From Minisyncoccota bacterium (lineage in GTDB: Bacteria; Patescibacteriota; JACMRA01): 64,000 nt of DNA. The position numbers and the translations under genes were made by a program. The notes under the pieces are model-generated. The model was given only the letters and a program-made list of their open reading frames with translations. It was not told the DNA's origin and ran no database searches. Below, piece after piece: positions 20,399-30,700 of this stretch. Each line of letters begins with the position of its first letter. Positions within the stretch are counted from its first letter, which is position 1. The stretch covers positions 24,685-88,684 of the forward strand of contig JACMRA010000008.1 in NCBI GenBank assembly GCA_014376695.1, in the 5' to 3' direction.

Positions 20399-21526
20399 AT
20401 GTCCATTAATCTTAGCGAACTAAAAGAAGTTATTGAATACATCTGCATAGAAAAAAATCTTGACATCAATGAGGTCAAAAAATCTATCGAAATTGCCATT
20501 GCCGGTGCATACAGAAAGGAATTCGGTCAAAAAGATGCATCTTACGCTGTAGACTTTGATCTTAATACAGGTCTTTACACAGTTTTTAAAACAATGACCG
20601 TGGTCGAGGAAGTTCTTAATCCGGCCCAGCAGTTATCCGTTCTGGAGGCAAGACTAACCAAGCCAGATGCAATGCTTGATGACGTTCTCAAAACCTCGCT
20701 GGAGCTAGATCAGCAAGTCAATTTTGGCCGTATCTCATCTCAGATTGCCAAACAAGTACTAACTAACAGTGTCCAAAATGCACGGCACGGCAAGATCCTA
20801 CAGCAATTTGTAGATAAAGTCGGAGAAATTGTGTCAGTCGAAGTTGATTATTTCCACAAGGGTGGCTACTACGTTAAATTGGGTCAGACCCACGGTTTCT
20901 TGAGTCGCGAAAATTTAATGCCGATCGATAAGTTCAAATCCGGTATTCATATCAAAGCCTTAATTGTTAATATCACAGAAGACAATCAGGGTAATGCCAA
21001 AATTGTGCTTTCAAGAACTCACAACGACTTTATTAGCGCACTTATTCGCTCCGAAATTCCAGAAGTAGCTAGCGGGCTAGTCAATATCGAAAAGATTGCT
21101 CGAGAACCAGGATTTAGATCTAAAGTTCTCGTCTCGGCGGCTGACGATGCAGATATTGATCCCGTTGGAAGTATTCTTGGGCGAAAAAACATGCGAATCA
21201 TTAATATTTTGAGAGAGGTCAACACCAATATGCAAGAGAAAATTGACATTATTGAGTGGCAACCTGAAGACGTAGATCTAATGATTATGGACTGCCTCGA
21301 ACCAGCTCAAATTGAACGCGTTGATTATAATGAAGCAACCAAACACGCCGATGTTTATTGCTACAAAGATGAGGCTGCCCTTGCGGTTGGCCGAAGAGGA
21401 CTTAACATTAAACTGGCTCAAGAACTATTGGACATAGAACTTAATCTTGTCACTATTGACGGTGAGAACCCTGAAACCAGCCTCAGCCAAGAGTCTAAAT
21501 CCGATTCTAGTATTATCTTGGAATAG
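20399..21526 (+). CDS. nusA: transcription termination/antitermination factor NusA
   Basis: IAIAGAYRKEF, DDADIDPVGSILGRKNMRIINILREVNTNMQEKIDIIEW, AVGRRGLNIKLAQELL. Confidence 0.9.
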   Translation: MSINLSELKEVIEYICIEKNLDINEVKKSIEIAIAGAYRKEFGQKDASYAVDFDLNTGLYTVFKTMTVVEEVLNPAQQLSVLEARLTKPDAMLDDVLKTSLELDQQVNFGRISSQIAKQVLTNSVQNARHGKILQQFVDKVGEIVSVEVDYFHKGGYYVKLGQTHGFLSRENLMPIDKFKSGIHIKALIVNITEDNQGNAKIVLSRTHNDFISALIRSEIPEVASGLVNIEKIAREPGFRSKVLVSAADDADIDPVGSILGRKNMRIINILREVNTNMQEKIDIIEWQPEDVDLMIMDCLEPAQIERVDYNEATKHADVYCYKDEAALAVGRRGLNIKLAQELLDIELNLVTIDGENPETSLSQESKSDSSIILE

Positions 21527-21583
21527 CGACTCGGGTCAAAATCTTATTTTATCATTAATAGCTGTGTTTAGCAATTCCTCTGT

Positions 21584-23080
21584 ATGTTTTCCAAGTCTGC
21601 CAAGGTTCCAAAATCACCGAAAATCAAACCTAAAACTACTTTTTGGGTTAAAGTCTCGAAGTTTTTATCTACTATATTTTTGATAGTAAGTATAATCTTT
21701 GTCTCCGGGGTAGGTATGGTGGCTTGGGAGGTAAATGCCCAGTCTCAAAAACTTAAAGGAGGGATAGATCTCAACCCACTAGCTTTTATAAGCGCCGGAT
21801 TAACCAATGCCGTTACCGGTAGTCGCACGCCAATCAAAGGAGAGTCTGAAGGCAGGACAAATTTTTTGGTAGCCGGCCTTGACCCTCTAAACGGGAACTC
21901 AGACACTATGATTATAATAAGTTATTTTCATAAAGAAAAAAAAGTAGCGGCGGTGAATATTCCAAGAGATCTTTATATGACGGAGAGTGCCACTGGAATA
22001 AATAAGCTCAACGCAATATACACGATATATAGAAATGATAAACAGCTCGATCCAAAAAGCTCGGCCGAAAAACTAGTGAAATTTATTGAAGACGAGTTTA
22101 AAGTCCCTCTGCATTACTGGGCAACTATCAATATAAATGGACTTAGGCAGATGATTGATCAATTAGGCGGCGTTGATGTAAAAATTGATAATGATTTTAT
22201 TGATTACACGTTCCCAACGGACGGATATACGGGGTTCATTAAGCCAGCACCCAGTTTTAAAACTGGCGTCGAAAAAATGGATGGTACGAGGGCCTCAATC
22301 TACGCGCGAAGTCGGCACGCAGACGGAGTTGAAGGCGGTGATTTTGCTCGATCCAGGCGATCTAATTTGGTAATTGCCGCCATTCTCACCAAAATAAAAA
22401 CTAATGATATCTGGAGTAATATTGGTAATATATCTGGATACCTCAAGGTTTTGGGGGACAATGTACAAACTAATATGACCCCAGAAGAGATGATAAGTAG
22501 CGGTCAAATCCTAAAAGACATTAATCCCCAAAATGATTATTACAAAGGGGTTTGGCAATACGGCAATGGATTTTTGTGTAGCTTTAATAATGGGACATCT
22601 TACGTTGCATACGGAACAGAAGGGGATTGCGGACGATTCCTTGCTGGTAGTAAAAACCCCAGTAAATACCGCACAATGGCTCAAGAGTACGTTGTCAACA
22701 TGCTAACAGAGGCTAAGTTTGATGAAATACAATATCAGACCATAAATCTTATTGGGAATAACTCCCCGACAATTGTAGCCTTGTCAAAGGAACTCACGAA
22801 TAATAGGATGACCTTCAACGTTAATAATAATTTTCGTTTTGCTGGCACCACAAATACCAAAGCGAGTGCCTCAAATAATCAATCTAAAAGTTCGGCCACC
22901 TCAGTTCAAAACAAAGTTTCTGTGTATATTCCTGATAAAAAGGTTAAACAGATTTTTAGCGAGTTAAATCCTAAACCATTCCAAACCGAGTATGAATTTG
23001 TCGAAAGCCTACCTCAAGAAATTGCGAACAATAAAACCATTAATTCGGCTAAGGATATTATAATCTACGATGCTCGCTAA
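21584..23080 (+). CDS. LytR-CpsA-Psr family protein
   Basis: N-terminal TM; TNFLVAGLDPLNGNSDTMIIISY...VAAVNIPRDLYM...ARSRHADGVEGGDFARSRRSNLVI. Confidence 0.88.
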   Translation: MFSKSAKVPKSPKIKPKTTFWVKVSKFLSTIFLIVSIIFVSGVGMVAWEVNAQSQKLKGGIDLNPLAFISAGLTNAVTGSRTPIKGESEGRTNFLVAGLDPLNGNSDTMIIISYFHKEKKVAAVNIPRDLYMTESATGINKLNAIYTIYRNDKQLDPKSSAEKLVKFIEDEFKVPLHYWATININGLRQMIDQLGGVDVKIDNDFIDYTFPTDGYTGFIKPAPSFKTGVEKMDGTRASIYARSRHADGVEGGDFARSRRSNLVIAAILTKIKTNDIWSNIGNISGYLKVLGDNVQTNMTPEEMISSGQILKDINPQNDYYKGVWQYGNGFLCSFNNGTSYVAYGTEGDCGRFLAGSKNPSKYRTMAQEYVVNMLTEAKFDEIQYQTINLIGNNSPTIVALSKELTNNRMTFNVNNNFRFAGTTNTKASASNNQSKSSATSVQNKVSVYIPDKKVKQIFSELNPKPFQTEYEFVESLPQEIANNKTINSAKDIIIYDAR

Positions 23081-24338
23081 CCTGCCTCGTTTCAAAGATC
23101 GCTATTTGAATATAGGGATACTACTCTCCCTCGTCTTTGTGGATATGCTGGGGGCCAACATGGTTATCGCCATTTTACCCCAGTTTTTTACGTCGTATTT
23201 CGGGGCCAATACGGGGGGTCAGAACCTAATATACGGACTATTAATTGCCTGCTATCCAATTGGTCAATTATTCGGTGCCCCAATATTTGGTTATTTATCA
23301 GATAATCTTGGACGGAAAAAAATCCTCAAACTATCTCTAACTGGAACCACGTTTTCTTATTGTATATCATTTTTGGCTATTTGCATTAATAACTTGCCAC
23401 TACTTTTTTTGGCGCGACTTCTTGACGGTTTTACGGGTGGTAATATTTTTATCGCTCAAAGTGCCATGCTTGATTCTAGTCAACCCAAATCGAGGTCTAA
23501 GAACCTAAGTCTCATAAGCCTAATGATCGGCCTCGGTGCAATTATTGGCCCTATATTTGGAGGTATTTTAACCGAGTTGAAAACGCCGCTTAACCAATGG
23601 GTGCCACTTTTGAGTTTGGCTATGCCATTTTTTGGGGCTTTTATATTGGGGAGTTTTAATATATTTATTCTGAGCAAGTTTTTCTCAGAGACTAAATCTA
23701 ACCCGACACAAGTTATTGACCTCAGAAAAATAAATCCATTTTATGGCTTCTCACAAATTTTTAAGGCCTTTCGAGTCACTTCGTTAAGGTGGCTGTTTGT
23801 GCTGAGTTTTTTGCTTTCACTGGGTTTTAGTATTTTTAGTAACTTTTTTCCTAAGCTTTTGACCGATAAATTTGCTCTTACACCTCTTTTACTTGGGTCG
23901 ATAATTTCCTACTTTGGAGTTTGGGTATTTGGGGCTGTGATTGTTTGCCTACCTCTGTTCAATCGATATTTTAAACACTATCAATCTCTTTATATCACCC
24001 TTTTTTTCACGGCAATCTCTGGGATGGCTTTGAGTTTTGTGACTCAGATTTGGGGCTATTTTTTGATCCTGCCAATGGTGGCTATTGGTATCGCCTTGTC
24101 AACTCCGTTACTCACAACGATTATTTCAAATCTGTCCCCAAAGGATCAACAAAGTAAAATTCTTGGAATAAATACATCAATACAAGCACTGGCTGCAACG
24201 GCCCCTATTCTCGCAGGTCTAATAGCCGTCTACTCGCTAGAATTGACTATTTTCATTGGGTTTGTTGTCTATGGGCTGGCTGGATTGATAATATATTTTA
24301 AGCCGTCCGAGTTTGACGATAGTCAATGTAACACCTAG
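23070..24338 (+). CDS. MFS transporter
   Basis: 12-TM-like profile, GYLSDNLGRKKILKLSL motif. Confidence 0.85.
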   Translation: MLANLPRFKDRYLNIGILLSLVFVDMLGANMVIAILPQFFTSYFGANTGGQNLIYGLLIACYPIGQLFGAPIFGYLSDNLGRKKILKLSLTGTTFSYCISFLAICINNLPLLFLARLLDGFTGGNIFIAQSAMLDSSQPKSRSKNLSLISLMIGLGAIIGPIFGGILTELKTPLNQWVPLLSLAMPFFGAFILGSFNIFILSKFFSETKSNPTQVIDLRKINPFYGFSQIFKAFRVTSLRWLFVLSFLLSLGFSIFSNFFPKLLTDKFALTPLLLGSIISYFGVWVFGAVIVCLPLFNRYFKHYQSLYITLFFTAISGMALSFVTQIWGYFLILPMVAIGIALSTPLLTTIISNLSPKDQQSKILGINTSIQALAATAPILAGLIAVYSLELTIFIGFVVYGLAGLIIYFKPSEFDDSQCNT

Positions 24339-25698
24339 CCCCCAAAAATAGAGTCAATAGAATGTTGTTTATTACAAAGCTGAACATGACTACCTGTGCG
24401 GTGAATCCTCCTATAAACTGTAGCAAAACTAAACACAAGATGGCCGACACTACATTGGCTATAACCGACGAAATAATTGGGTACCAATTTGCTTCTAGTG
24501 CAATAAAATAACGATTAAGTATCTCACACATTGACTGAAAAATAATTGCCGCCGAGCCAAGAACGGTTAGTTGGATGATTAGATTAAATATGTCTGGGTG
24601 GTTAAGTAAGCTACTGGGCTTTGCAAAGGAGAGGGTACGAATTATCAGGAGCAAAACTGGATTGAACAAAGCTGTAATCACAGTTGCAATACCTCCAAAC
24701 ACCAGCGTTAGCATCAAATATTTGTATAAATGCTTCCAAAAAGCATCGCTTCTGCCATGGTTGATAAGGATTTTGGCTATGTCAGGTAGGAAGACTGCAC
24801 CAACGGCCACCATCAACCCATAAAATACCCCTTGTATATTCATAGCCATTCTAAGCGCCGAAAGTTCACCAGTATTTTTGGATAATATGGTAATTAACGT
24901 CTCCGCGAGTCGAGCCGCAGGAAAAATTAATATTCTCGGTAAAAATAAGTACAAAGCTTGGATTAAATAGCCGCCAATCCCATCAAACCACCCAATATCA
25001 AATCTAAAACCAATCCGCCAAGCATCCCACCCAAAGGCAATCATAGCAATTGTAAAACCCGTCAAAAGCCCATAGGCAGCCCCAGTAATCCCAAACAAAC
25101 CATAAAGAAGTGACAACCCAATAATCGACCCAATATTCGATAAAACTCCATCTAATGCAAAAACTTTGAACGACTTATTAGCATTTAGAAATACTCCAAA
25201 GATTGTCTTGACGGCAAAAAGGATCGGGGCAACCAAAAATATTTGATTAAGTAGTACATAATTGTGTTCTAAGCCATAACTCTTGACCCGGGTGTAAAGA
25301 TCCAAATTAATAAGTTTGAGCAAGTCAGCCGAGAAAATAATACCAATTAAGCAAAGCACGCCAATGAATCCGCTAAAAAATATCATCGACCAAGTTAAGA
25401 ATTGGTTGGTTTTGGTATTTTTCTGGGCGTCTAACTTGATTATTTGCGGGAGTAAAGCAACTCCAACGGAGCCCAATATGAAGAGTGTTACGATATTTTC
25501 GTTTAGGACGCTGGCGGCATTGAATATTTCGGCCTCGATTGGACTGAGTCTACCAACCAAAATCTCCCGGACAAGCCCAAGACCTCTACTGGCAAAAGCC
25601 CAAAAAACCAAAATCAATATTGACGTAAGGTTAGCAGATTGTCTAAATTTGGCTATGGTACTAGTTACTAAAGAGCTGATCTTTTGTCTTGAATTCAT
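24298..25698 (-). CDS. murJ: MurJ/MviN-like lipid II flippase
   Basis: ASRGLGLVREILVGRL and multi-TM architecture; 3' end overlaps the convergent MFS gene. Confidence 0.85.
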   Translation of the reverse strand: MNSRQKISSLVTSTIAKFRQSANLTSILILVFWAFASRGLGLVREILVGRLSPIEAEIFNAASVLNENIVTLFILGSVGVALLPQIIKLDAQKNTKTNQFLTWSMIFFSGFIGVLCLIGIIFSADLLKLINLDLYTRVKSYGLEHNYVLLNQIFLVAPILFAVKTIFGVFLNANKSFKVFALDGVLSNIGSIIGLSLLYGLFGITGAAYGLLTGFTIAMIAFGWDAWRIGFRFDIGWFDGIGGYLIQALYLFLPRILIFPAARLAETLITILSKNTGELSALRMAMNIQGVFYGLMVAVGAVFLPDIAKILINHGRSDAFWKHLYKYLMLTLVFGGIATVITALFNPVLLLIIRTLSFAKPSSLLNHPDIFNLIIQLTVLGSAAIIFQSMCEILNRYFIALEANWYPIISSVIANVVSAILCLVLLQFIGGFTAQVVMFSFVINNILLTLFLGARCYIDYRQTRTA

Positions 25699-25738
25699 AT
25701 TCTTTTTTATTCGTGGTTTCTTTTTAATTCGTTAGTGA

Positions 25739-26218
25739 TTATTTTGACCAAGCGCCCAAGACAGAGAGAACAATAGCAATTAAGCCGTAGGCCAGAACAC
25801 TAAACACAAGTCCCGTGACTGCGTAGCGAATTGACTTGAGTCCCTCTTCGTATTTTTTGGAGTCCCCTTCCGATGTTAGCATCTTAAAGGCCCCTATTAA
25901 CACAAATATAATTGCAATAGATCCAGCTACATAAGTCATCAAAACTGCAATGTCAACGGCAATGTTACTTGCAATCTCTCCAGCGGTACCGGATTGATAT
26001 CGGGTGTTGTTTTTGAATGAGCCTAAGCAACCGAATATATCGCAGGGGTTCTCTGGTTTTGGGATAGAAGAAGGATTAGGTGCACCGGGATTTTGAATTA
26101 TAGGTGAAATCCCGCTCCCAGCATTGGTCGCAGCTTTGTCTGCAATTGGGGCTATAGTTTCTGTAGGGACGTAAACGTTTTTAGGGGCTGAGCTTAAAGT
26201 CGTGTATTGATATGCCAT
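25739..26218 (-). CDS. TrbC/VirB2-like pilin-type membrane protein
   Basis: similar to 3345..3791 in the paired C-terminal TM region. Confidence 0.5.
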   Translation of the reverse strand: MAYQYTTLSSAPKNVYVPTETIAPIADKAATNAGSGISPIIQNPGAPNPSSIPKPENPCDIFGCLGSFKNNTRYQSGTAGEIASNIAVDIAVLMTYVAGSIAIIFVLIGAFKMLTSEGDSKKYEEGLKSIRYAVTGLVFSVLAYGLIAIVLSVLGAWSK

Positions 26219-26222
26219 AATA

Positions 26223-27614
26223 TTAAAGTTTTATATTAACTGGCGAGCAGGACTCTTCCAGTGTTCCATTTTTGAGATCTACGTCAGTGGCCTTGAGATT
26301 CTTAAGCGATCCAATTGTTGGTTCATGGAGTTGGAATTTGGTGATGTTGTCGGTAAGTTGTTTTTGCCTTTGAGCTGAAAGTTTATTTGTAGTATTAGTG
26401 AACTTAAAAGCTGGGTCGTTACAAGCCTTGATCTTAGCAAAATCACTGTATCCACTGTTGGTACTGTCGGATTTGGTTGGATCGGTGTTATAAATATTTA
26501 CTTCGTCTCCATCAGCAATTCCATCATCATCGCTATCGGCTTTGTTTGGGTTGGTACGGTAAGCTTGCTCTTGAATATTAGTCAGCCCGTCCTTGTCGGG
26601 ATCAGCGTCGAGACCGCAGATAGAATTGTCAGCGCACTTCTCTTGGACAACTTTGACTGGTTCAAAATTTTGTTTGAGGAAGTCTGGGGTCAAAGTCTCG
26701 AGGGTGTCTTTTTTGGCAACGTCTGCTGGTTTGGGACCGTTAGGATCATTGAAAACAACTACCACTGAACGAGCTGAGCGTGTTGGCTCGCTTGTACCCA
26801 TAGAATCTCCATTTTGACTTGATGAACTAACGCTAATGCTAGAGGTACTTTGAGGATTGACCCCTGCTTTGCGCTGGGAAGCGGACCACCAAGCGTACGC
26901 GCCTAGACCTACAAATAACAAAACCAAAACTAATGCAATCAGGGCGAATAACCATCTGCGCGATTTTGACTCCGTGGGGATATCGCCAGCATGAGCATCA
27001 TCTTTCAAATCTAGACCAGGAGCCGTTGGGTCGATTAAAGTCGAATCTACATAGGTTCCGTCTACTTGACTTATACCGCTATTAGGTATTATGCCGGTGT
27101 CTAAATTGGGTTGGCTAGGATTATAAATGCTCTTGTAATCCTCAAAATTAGCCTGAGGATAGGTAACCGATTCGTAGACAAGACTTGGATCGACTGGCAC
27201 TGGATTGATCTGCTGAGGGGCAGGGGTCAAAGGCTGGGTAGGATTAAGGAGTATGTCACTTGTTGCAGTAACCGTACCAAGGTTATTAATTGCCGGTTGT
27301 TGATATAATTTGTTAAGTTGGGCTTCGGCTTGCGGGTTGACCCCCTCGTTATAATCGTGGTTATAAAGATTTTCGTTTGGGGTCTGGATTTGTGGTATAT
27401 TCGACTTGTCTATTGGCGGCGGGGTAAGCGTGCCGACTCCTTCGGTGTTATAGTATTTCATTGCTTTTGCAATAATGTCCGATTCAGGGTCTCTGGGGAT
27501 TTCTTGGGCAATTGATAGTTGCTCCGCATCGAGGGTTGAATAAGGGTCGTTAGGATCTAAGGCAGGATTGTGATTTGGATTATTGGCGTTAGTATTGGTG
27601 TTGGGAGTCGGCAT
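26223..27614 (-). CDS. single-TM protein with thrombospondin type-3-like calcium-binding repeats
   Basis: DADPDKDGLTNIQEQAYRTNPNKADSDDDGIADGDEVNIYNTDPTKSDS. Confidence 0.75.
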   Translation of the reverse strand: MPTPNTNTNANNPNHNPALDPNDPYSTLDAEQLSIAQEIPRDPESDIIAKAMKYYNTEGVGTLTPPPIDKSNIPQIQTPNENLYNHDYNEGVNPQAEAQLNKLYQQPAINNLGTVTATSDILLNPTQPLTPAPQQINPVPVDPSLVYESVTYPQANFEDYKSIYNPSQPNLDTGIIPNSGISQVDGTYVDSTLIDPTAPGLDLKDDAHAGDIPTESKSRRWLFALIALVLVLLFVGLGAYAWWSASQRKAGVNPQSTSSISVSSSSQNGDSMGTSEPTRSARSVVVVFNDPNGPKPADVAKKDTLETLTPDFLKQNFEPVKVVQEKCADNSICGLDADPDKDGLTNIQEQAYRTNPNKADSDDDGIADGDEVNIYNTDPTKSDSTNSGYSDFAKIKACNDPAFKFTNTTNKLSAQRQKQLTDNITKFQLHEPTIGSLKNLKATDVDLKNGTLEESCSPVNIKL

Positions 27615-27733
27615 AACAAAAACGGTTATTAAATCAATTGAATAAAGGTAAATTCTGTGTTTATTTTAACCGAAAATTAAATTTTTGACAAGTAGTCAGT
27701 AAACAAAAATCGGGCTAACAAAAATCGAGGCAG

Positions 27734-30700
27734 TTATGACAATATCCGGAGCTTGTCTGCCTGTTTTTTGAGGTCTTCGAATCGGTCAGCCAAATCTTGT
27801 CGCTTCTGATCTATCACTTCTTGCTCAGCTCGCTCTATAAATTGGGCGTTGTTAAGCTGATTGTTAATTGTATCAATTACTTTTTGGATAACCTCTATTT
27901 GTTTTTTGGTTTTGAGGATCTCCGATGGCTTATCTTTGATATAATCAAGTATATTAAGCCCGTATTGATCCAGCCCGATTTCTAGTATCAAATCTCCATT
28001 TTTGGGCGATGATATAATCAGGTCAATTTTGGCTAATAATTTTAGATATGGTCGATATGTATTAAGTAAATTCGAAGTACTTCTGATGCTGATGGCAAGG
28101 TGCGGGTCGATGCCAAACAACCCTTTGAATGAACGAACCTGGTTAATATGCTCAACTACTAACTCAAATTGACTGGCCTCGGTTTTTTTAATTAAGGTAC
28201 TTGCGTTAAGAAGCCAGGTAGTATCAACAGTCTGCCAAGCAATCAAGCCATTCTGCTTGAGAAACTCGACCCATAGTACCTGCGACTCAAATGGAATATA
28301 TGGTGATATTAATATAATAAACTCTCTAAATAGCTGAGCCGCAAAAATTATATCAGCCTTGTCTGTCTTGAGATACTCGAGATACCAACTAGCATAATCA
28401 TCCCAAAGAAACCTATAAATCAGATCTACAGAACTAGCCAAATTATAAGTCGTAAAGTTATTATCAAGTTGCTGGCTAAGATCCTTGTACTTGTTCAATA
28501 TCCATTGGGAGGCAGGAGATATATTTTGGATGCTCTTTTGAGATGAGGGAATTAATTGATTACCAGGAATTGCTTTGGGCGTTTGAACAATCAAGGGTTG
28601 GTCGCCCTGAGTGATTTCGATAATCTTTGGCCCAGCAACATAATTGGGCAAATTTAACTGCTGCGGCTTAACCATGGCTACCCGTTTAAAATCAAAATCT
28701 ACCCTAATTGAAACCATTTTTGGCCTTGAAGCAGTAGTTTGGGACTTGGCAACTGGCTGAATAGGAATATCCCCCATTGCTACCTCAAGGAACCGAGCCA
28801 CATTCCATATTTTGTTACCTAAGTTTCGGTATTTTTCGGTTAATGTATCGGCTAATTTACCCTGAAAGCGAAAGTTCTTGCCGGGAGCGGCTCCAGTTAG
28901 CATTGCCAAACGGGTTGAATCCACCGAAAAATTAGCGATATGGGTTATAGGGTCAAGTCCATTATTGAGAGATTTGGACATCTTTCGGCCTTTTTCGTCG
29001 AGTACCCAAGCGTGGCATAAGTAATCCCTAAATGGGACTTCGCCTGTAAAGTACATCCCTGTCATCACCATCCGAAGTATCCAAGCGTAGAATATCTCCC
29101 AAGCCGAGGTCATAATTGTACTAGGATAATGCCTGAGGAACACCTGCGCCTGATTACTATAGTTCGACTCACCATAATAATTGCCAAGCCTGTTCCCGTT
29201 GTCCAAACCAAGTCGATGATTCTCAAAAGCAAAGTCCACAAAACCAAGGGTCGATAGGGGCCAAAGGGTCGAACTAAACCAAGTATCCAAAATTTTGGTT
29301 TCTTGTACCCAGTTGCCTGGCTCATTTGGCCTGTTAGGTTGGACACGGAACAAATCACTGATATGATACATCTTTGCGTCAATCTCAATTTCTTGATTAA
29401 ACTCACTGTATTGATAAAATCTTTGACTTGGGTTTAGATCTATATTATACCATATTGGCATCTTATGACCCCAGATTAAATCTCGACTGATGCACCAGTT
29501 CTTAATTTTTTCGAAGTATTTGATACCCCGCTCTCGGTACTCACTAGGATAGAAATTCACCTTATTTAGGCCTGAAATAGCTAACTCTTGGAGCGAGGTA
29601 GTTGGCTTAGTTAGTGAATAAATATAATACTCTTCTTCTTTACCGTTGACGCTTACGAAGTTTTTTTGGCTAATTTGTTCAAAGCCAAGTTTTTGGGCTA
29701 GCTGGATACTGGCTGTGTTGTGCGTCTTTACTTCGTAAAGTAGTTCGCTGACACGTAGATTATCAAAAGACCAATTGATTAGCATACCCAAAGATTCCAT
29801 GGCTAATCCTTGATTTTTATATTTGTTCGCAATCCAAATTGTCAACTTATATTGATTGTCTTCTTTGCGAATACCAGTATAACCAACAAAATTACCGCTT
29901 TTTTTGTCTATAATTGCAATAGTAATTCTTGAACCATTTTTGGCCTCGACAATCCTATCCTCTATCCAAATCTTTGCCTCACCCTCAGTGTCGAATTGGG
30001 GTGAAATTACAAGTTCGGCGTCCTTTTCGTTCATATGATGAACTAAATCGAGTGAATGAATTGGTTTGATTGCCTCAAGCCGAATACGCTGATTTTCAAT
30101 TCCAAAAGCCGAGAAATCAATATTTTTGTGGCTGACAGGGCTGTGCAAAAATTGCTTATAATAATCTACAAAAAACTCTTCGCTAATCAATGGTTCTACA
30201 ACAGATTTTGAGCGTTCGCAGATAGTCACATTATGCTTATAATTCCAGTCAATCTTATAATCTGGATAGAAGTCTTGCAGGTATTTGCAACGACCAACGT
30301 ACTCTAATTGTTCGTACTTATCAATATCAAATACGTGATTGACTTCTGTATATTCGGGTTCCGAACTAGCGTAATCATCGTCTGTCTGGCTGGCAACAGA
30401 GGCTTTGTGGATTTGCTTAATGTGATCGTTATCAATCAGGAGTTTAATTACGTTGGTTCGAGCTACCTCCACAGTTTGACCAGCCCATTTATGACAATCT
30501 TCGGTTAATTTACCGCTTCGAGCAATAATTGACTTGGCCGTTAAACCATGTTTTTTTGCAATATTGTAATCGACGATATCGTGGCCTGGAGTAATCTTGA
30601 GACAACCCGACCCGAAGCTTGGATCTACATCTTCGTCAATAATTAACTTGACCCCACGCGTCATCAAACATCGAATTTGAAAATAAATTTTGATTTTGTC

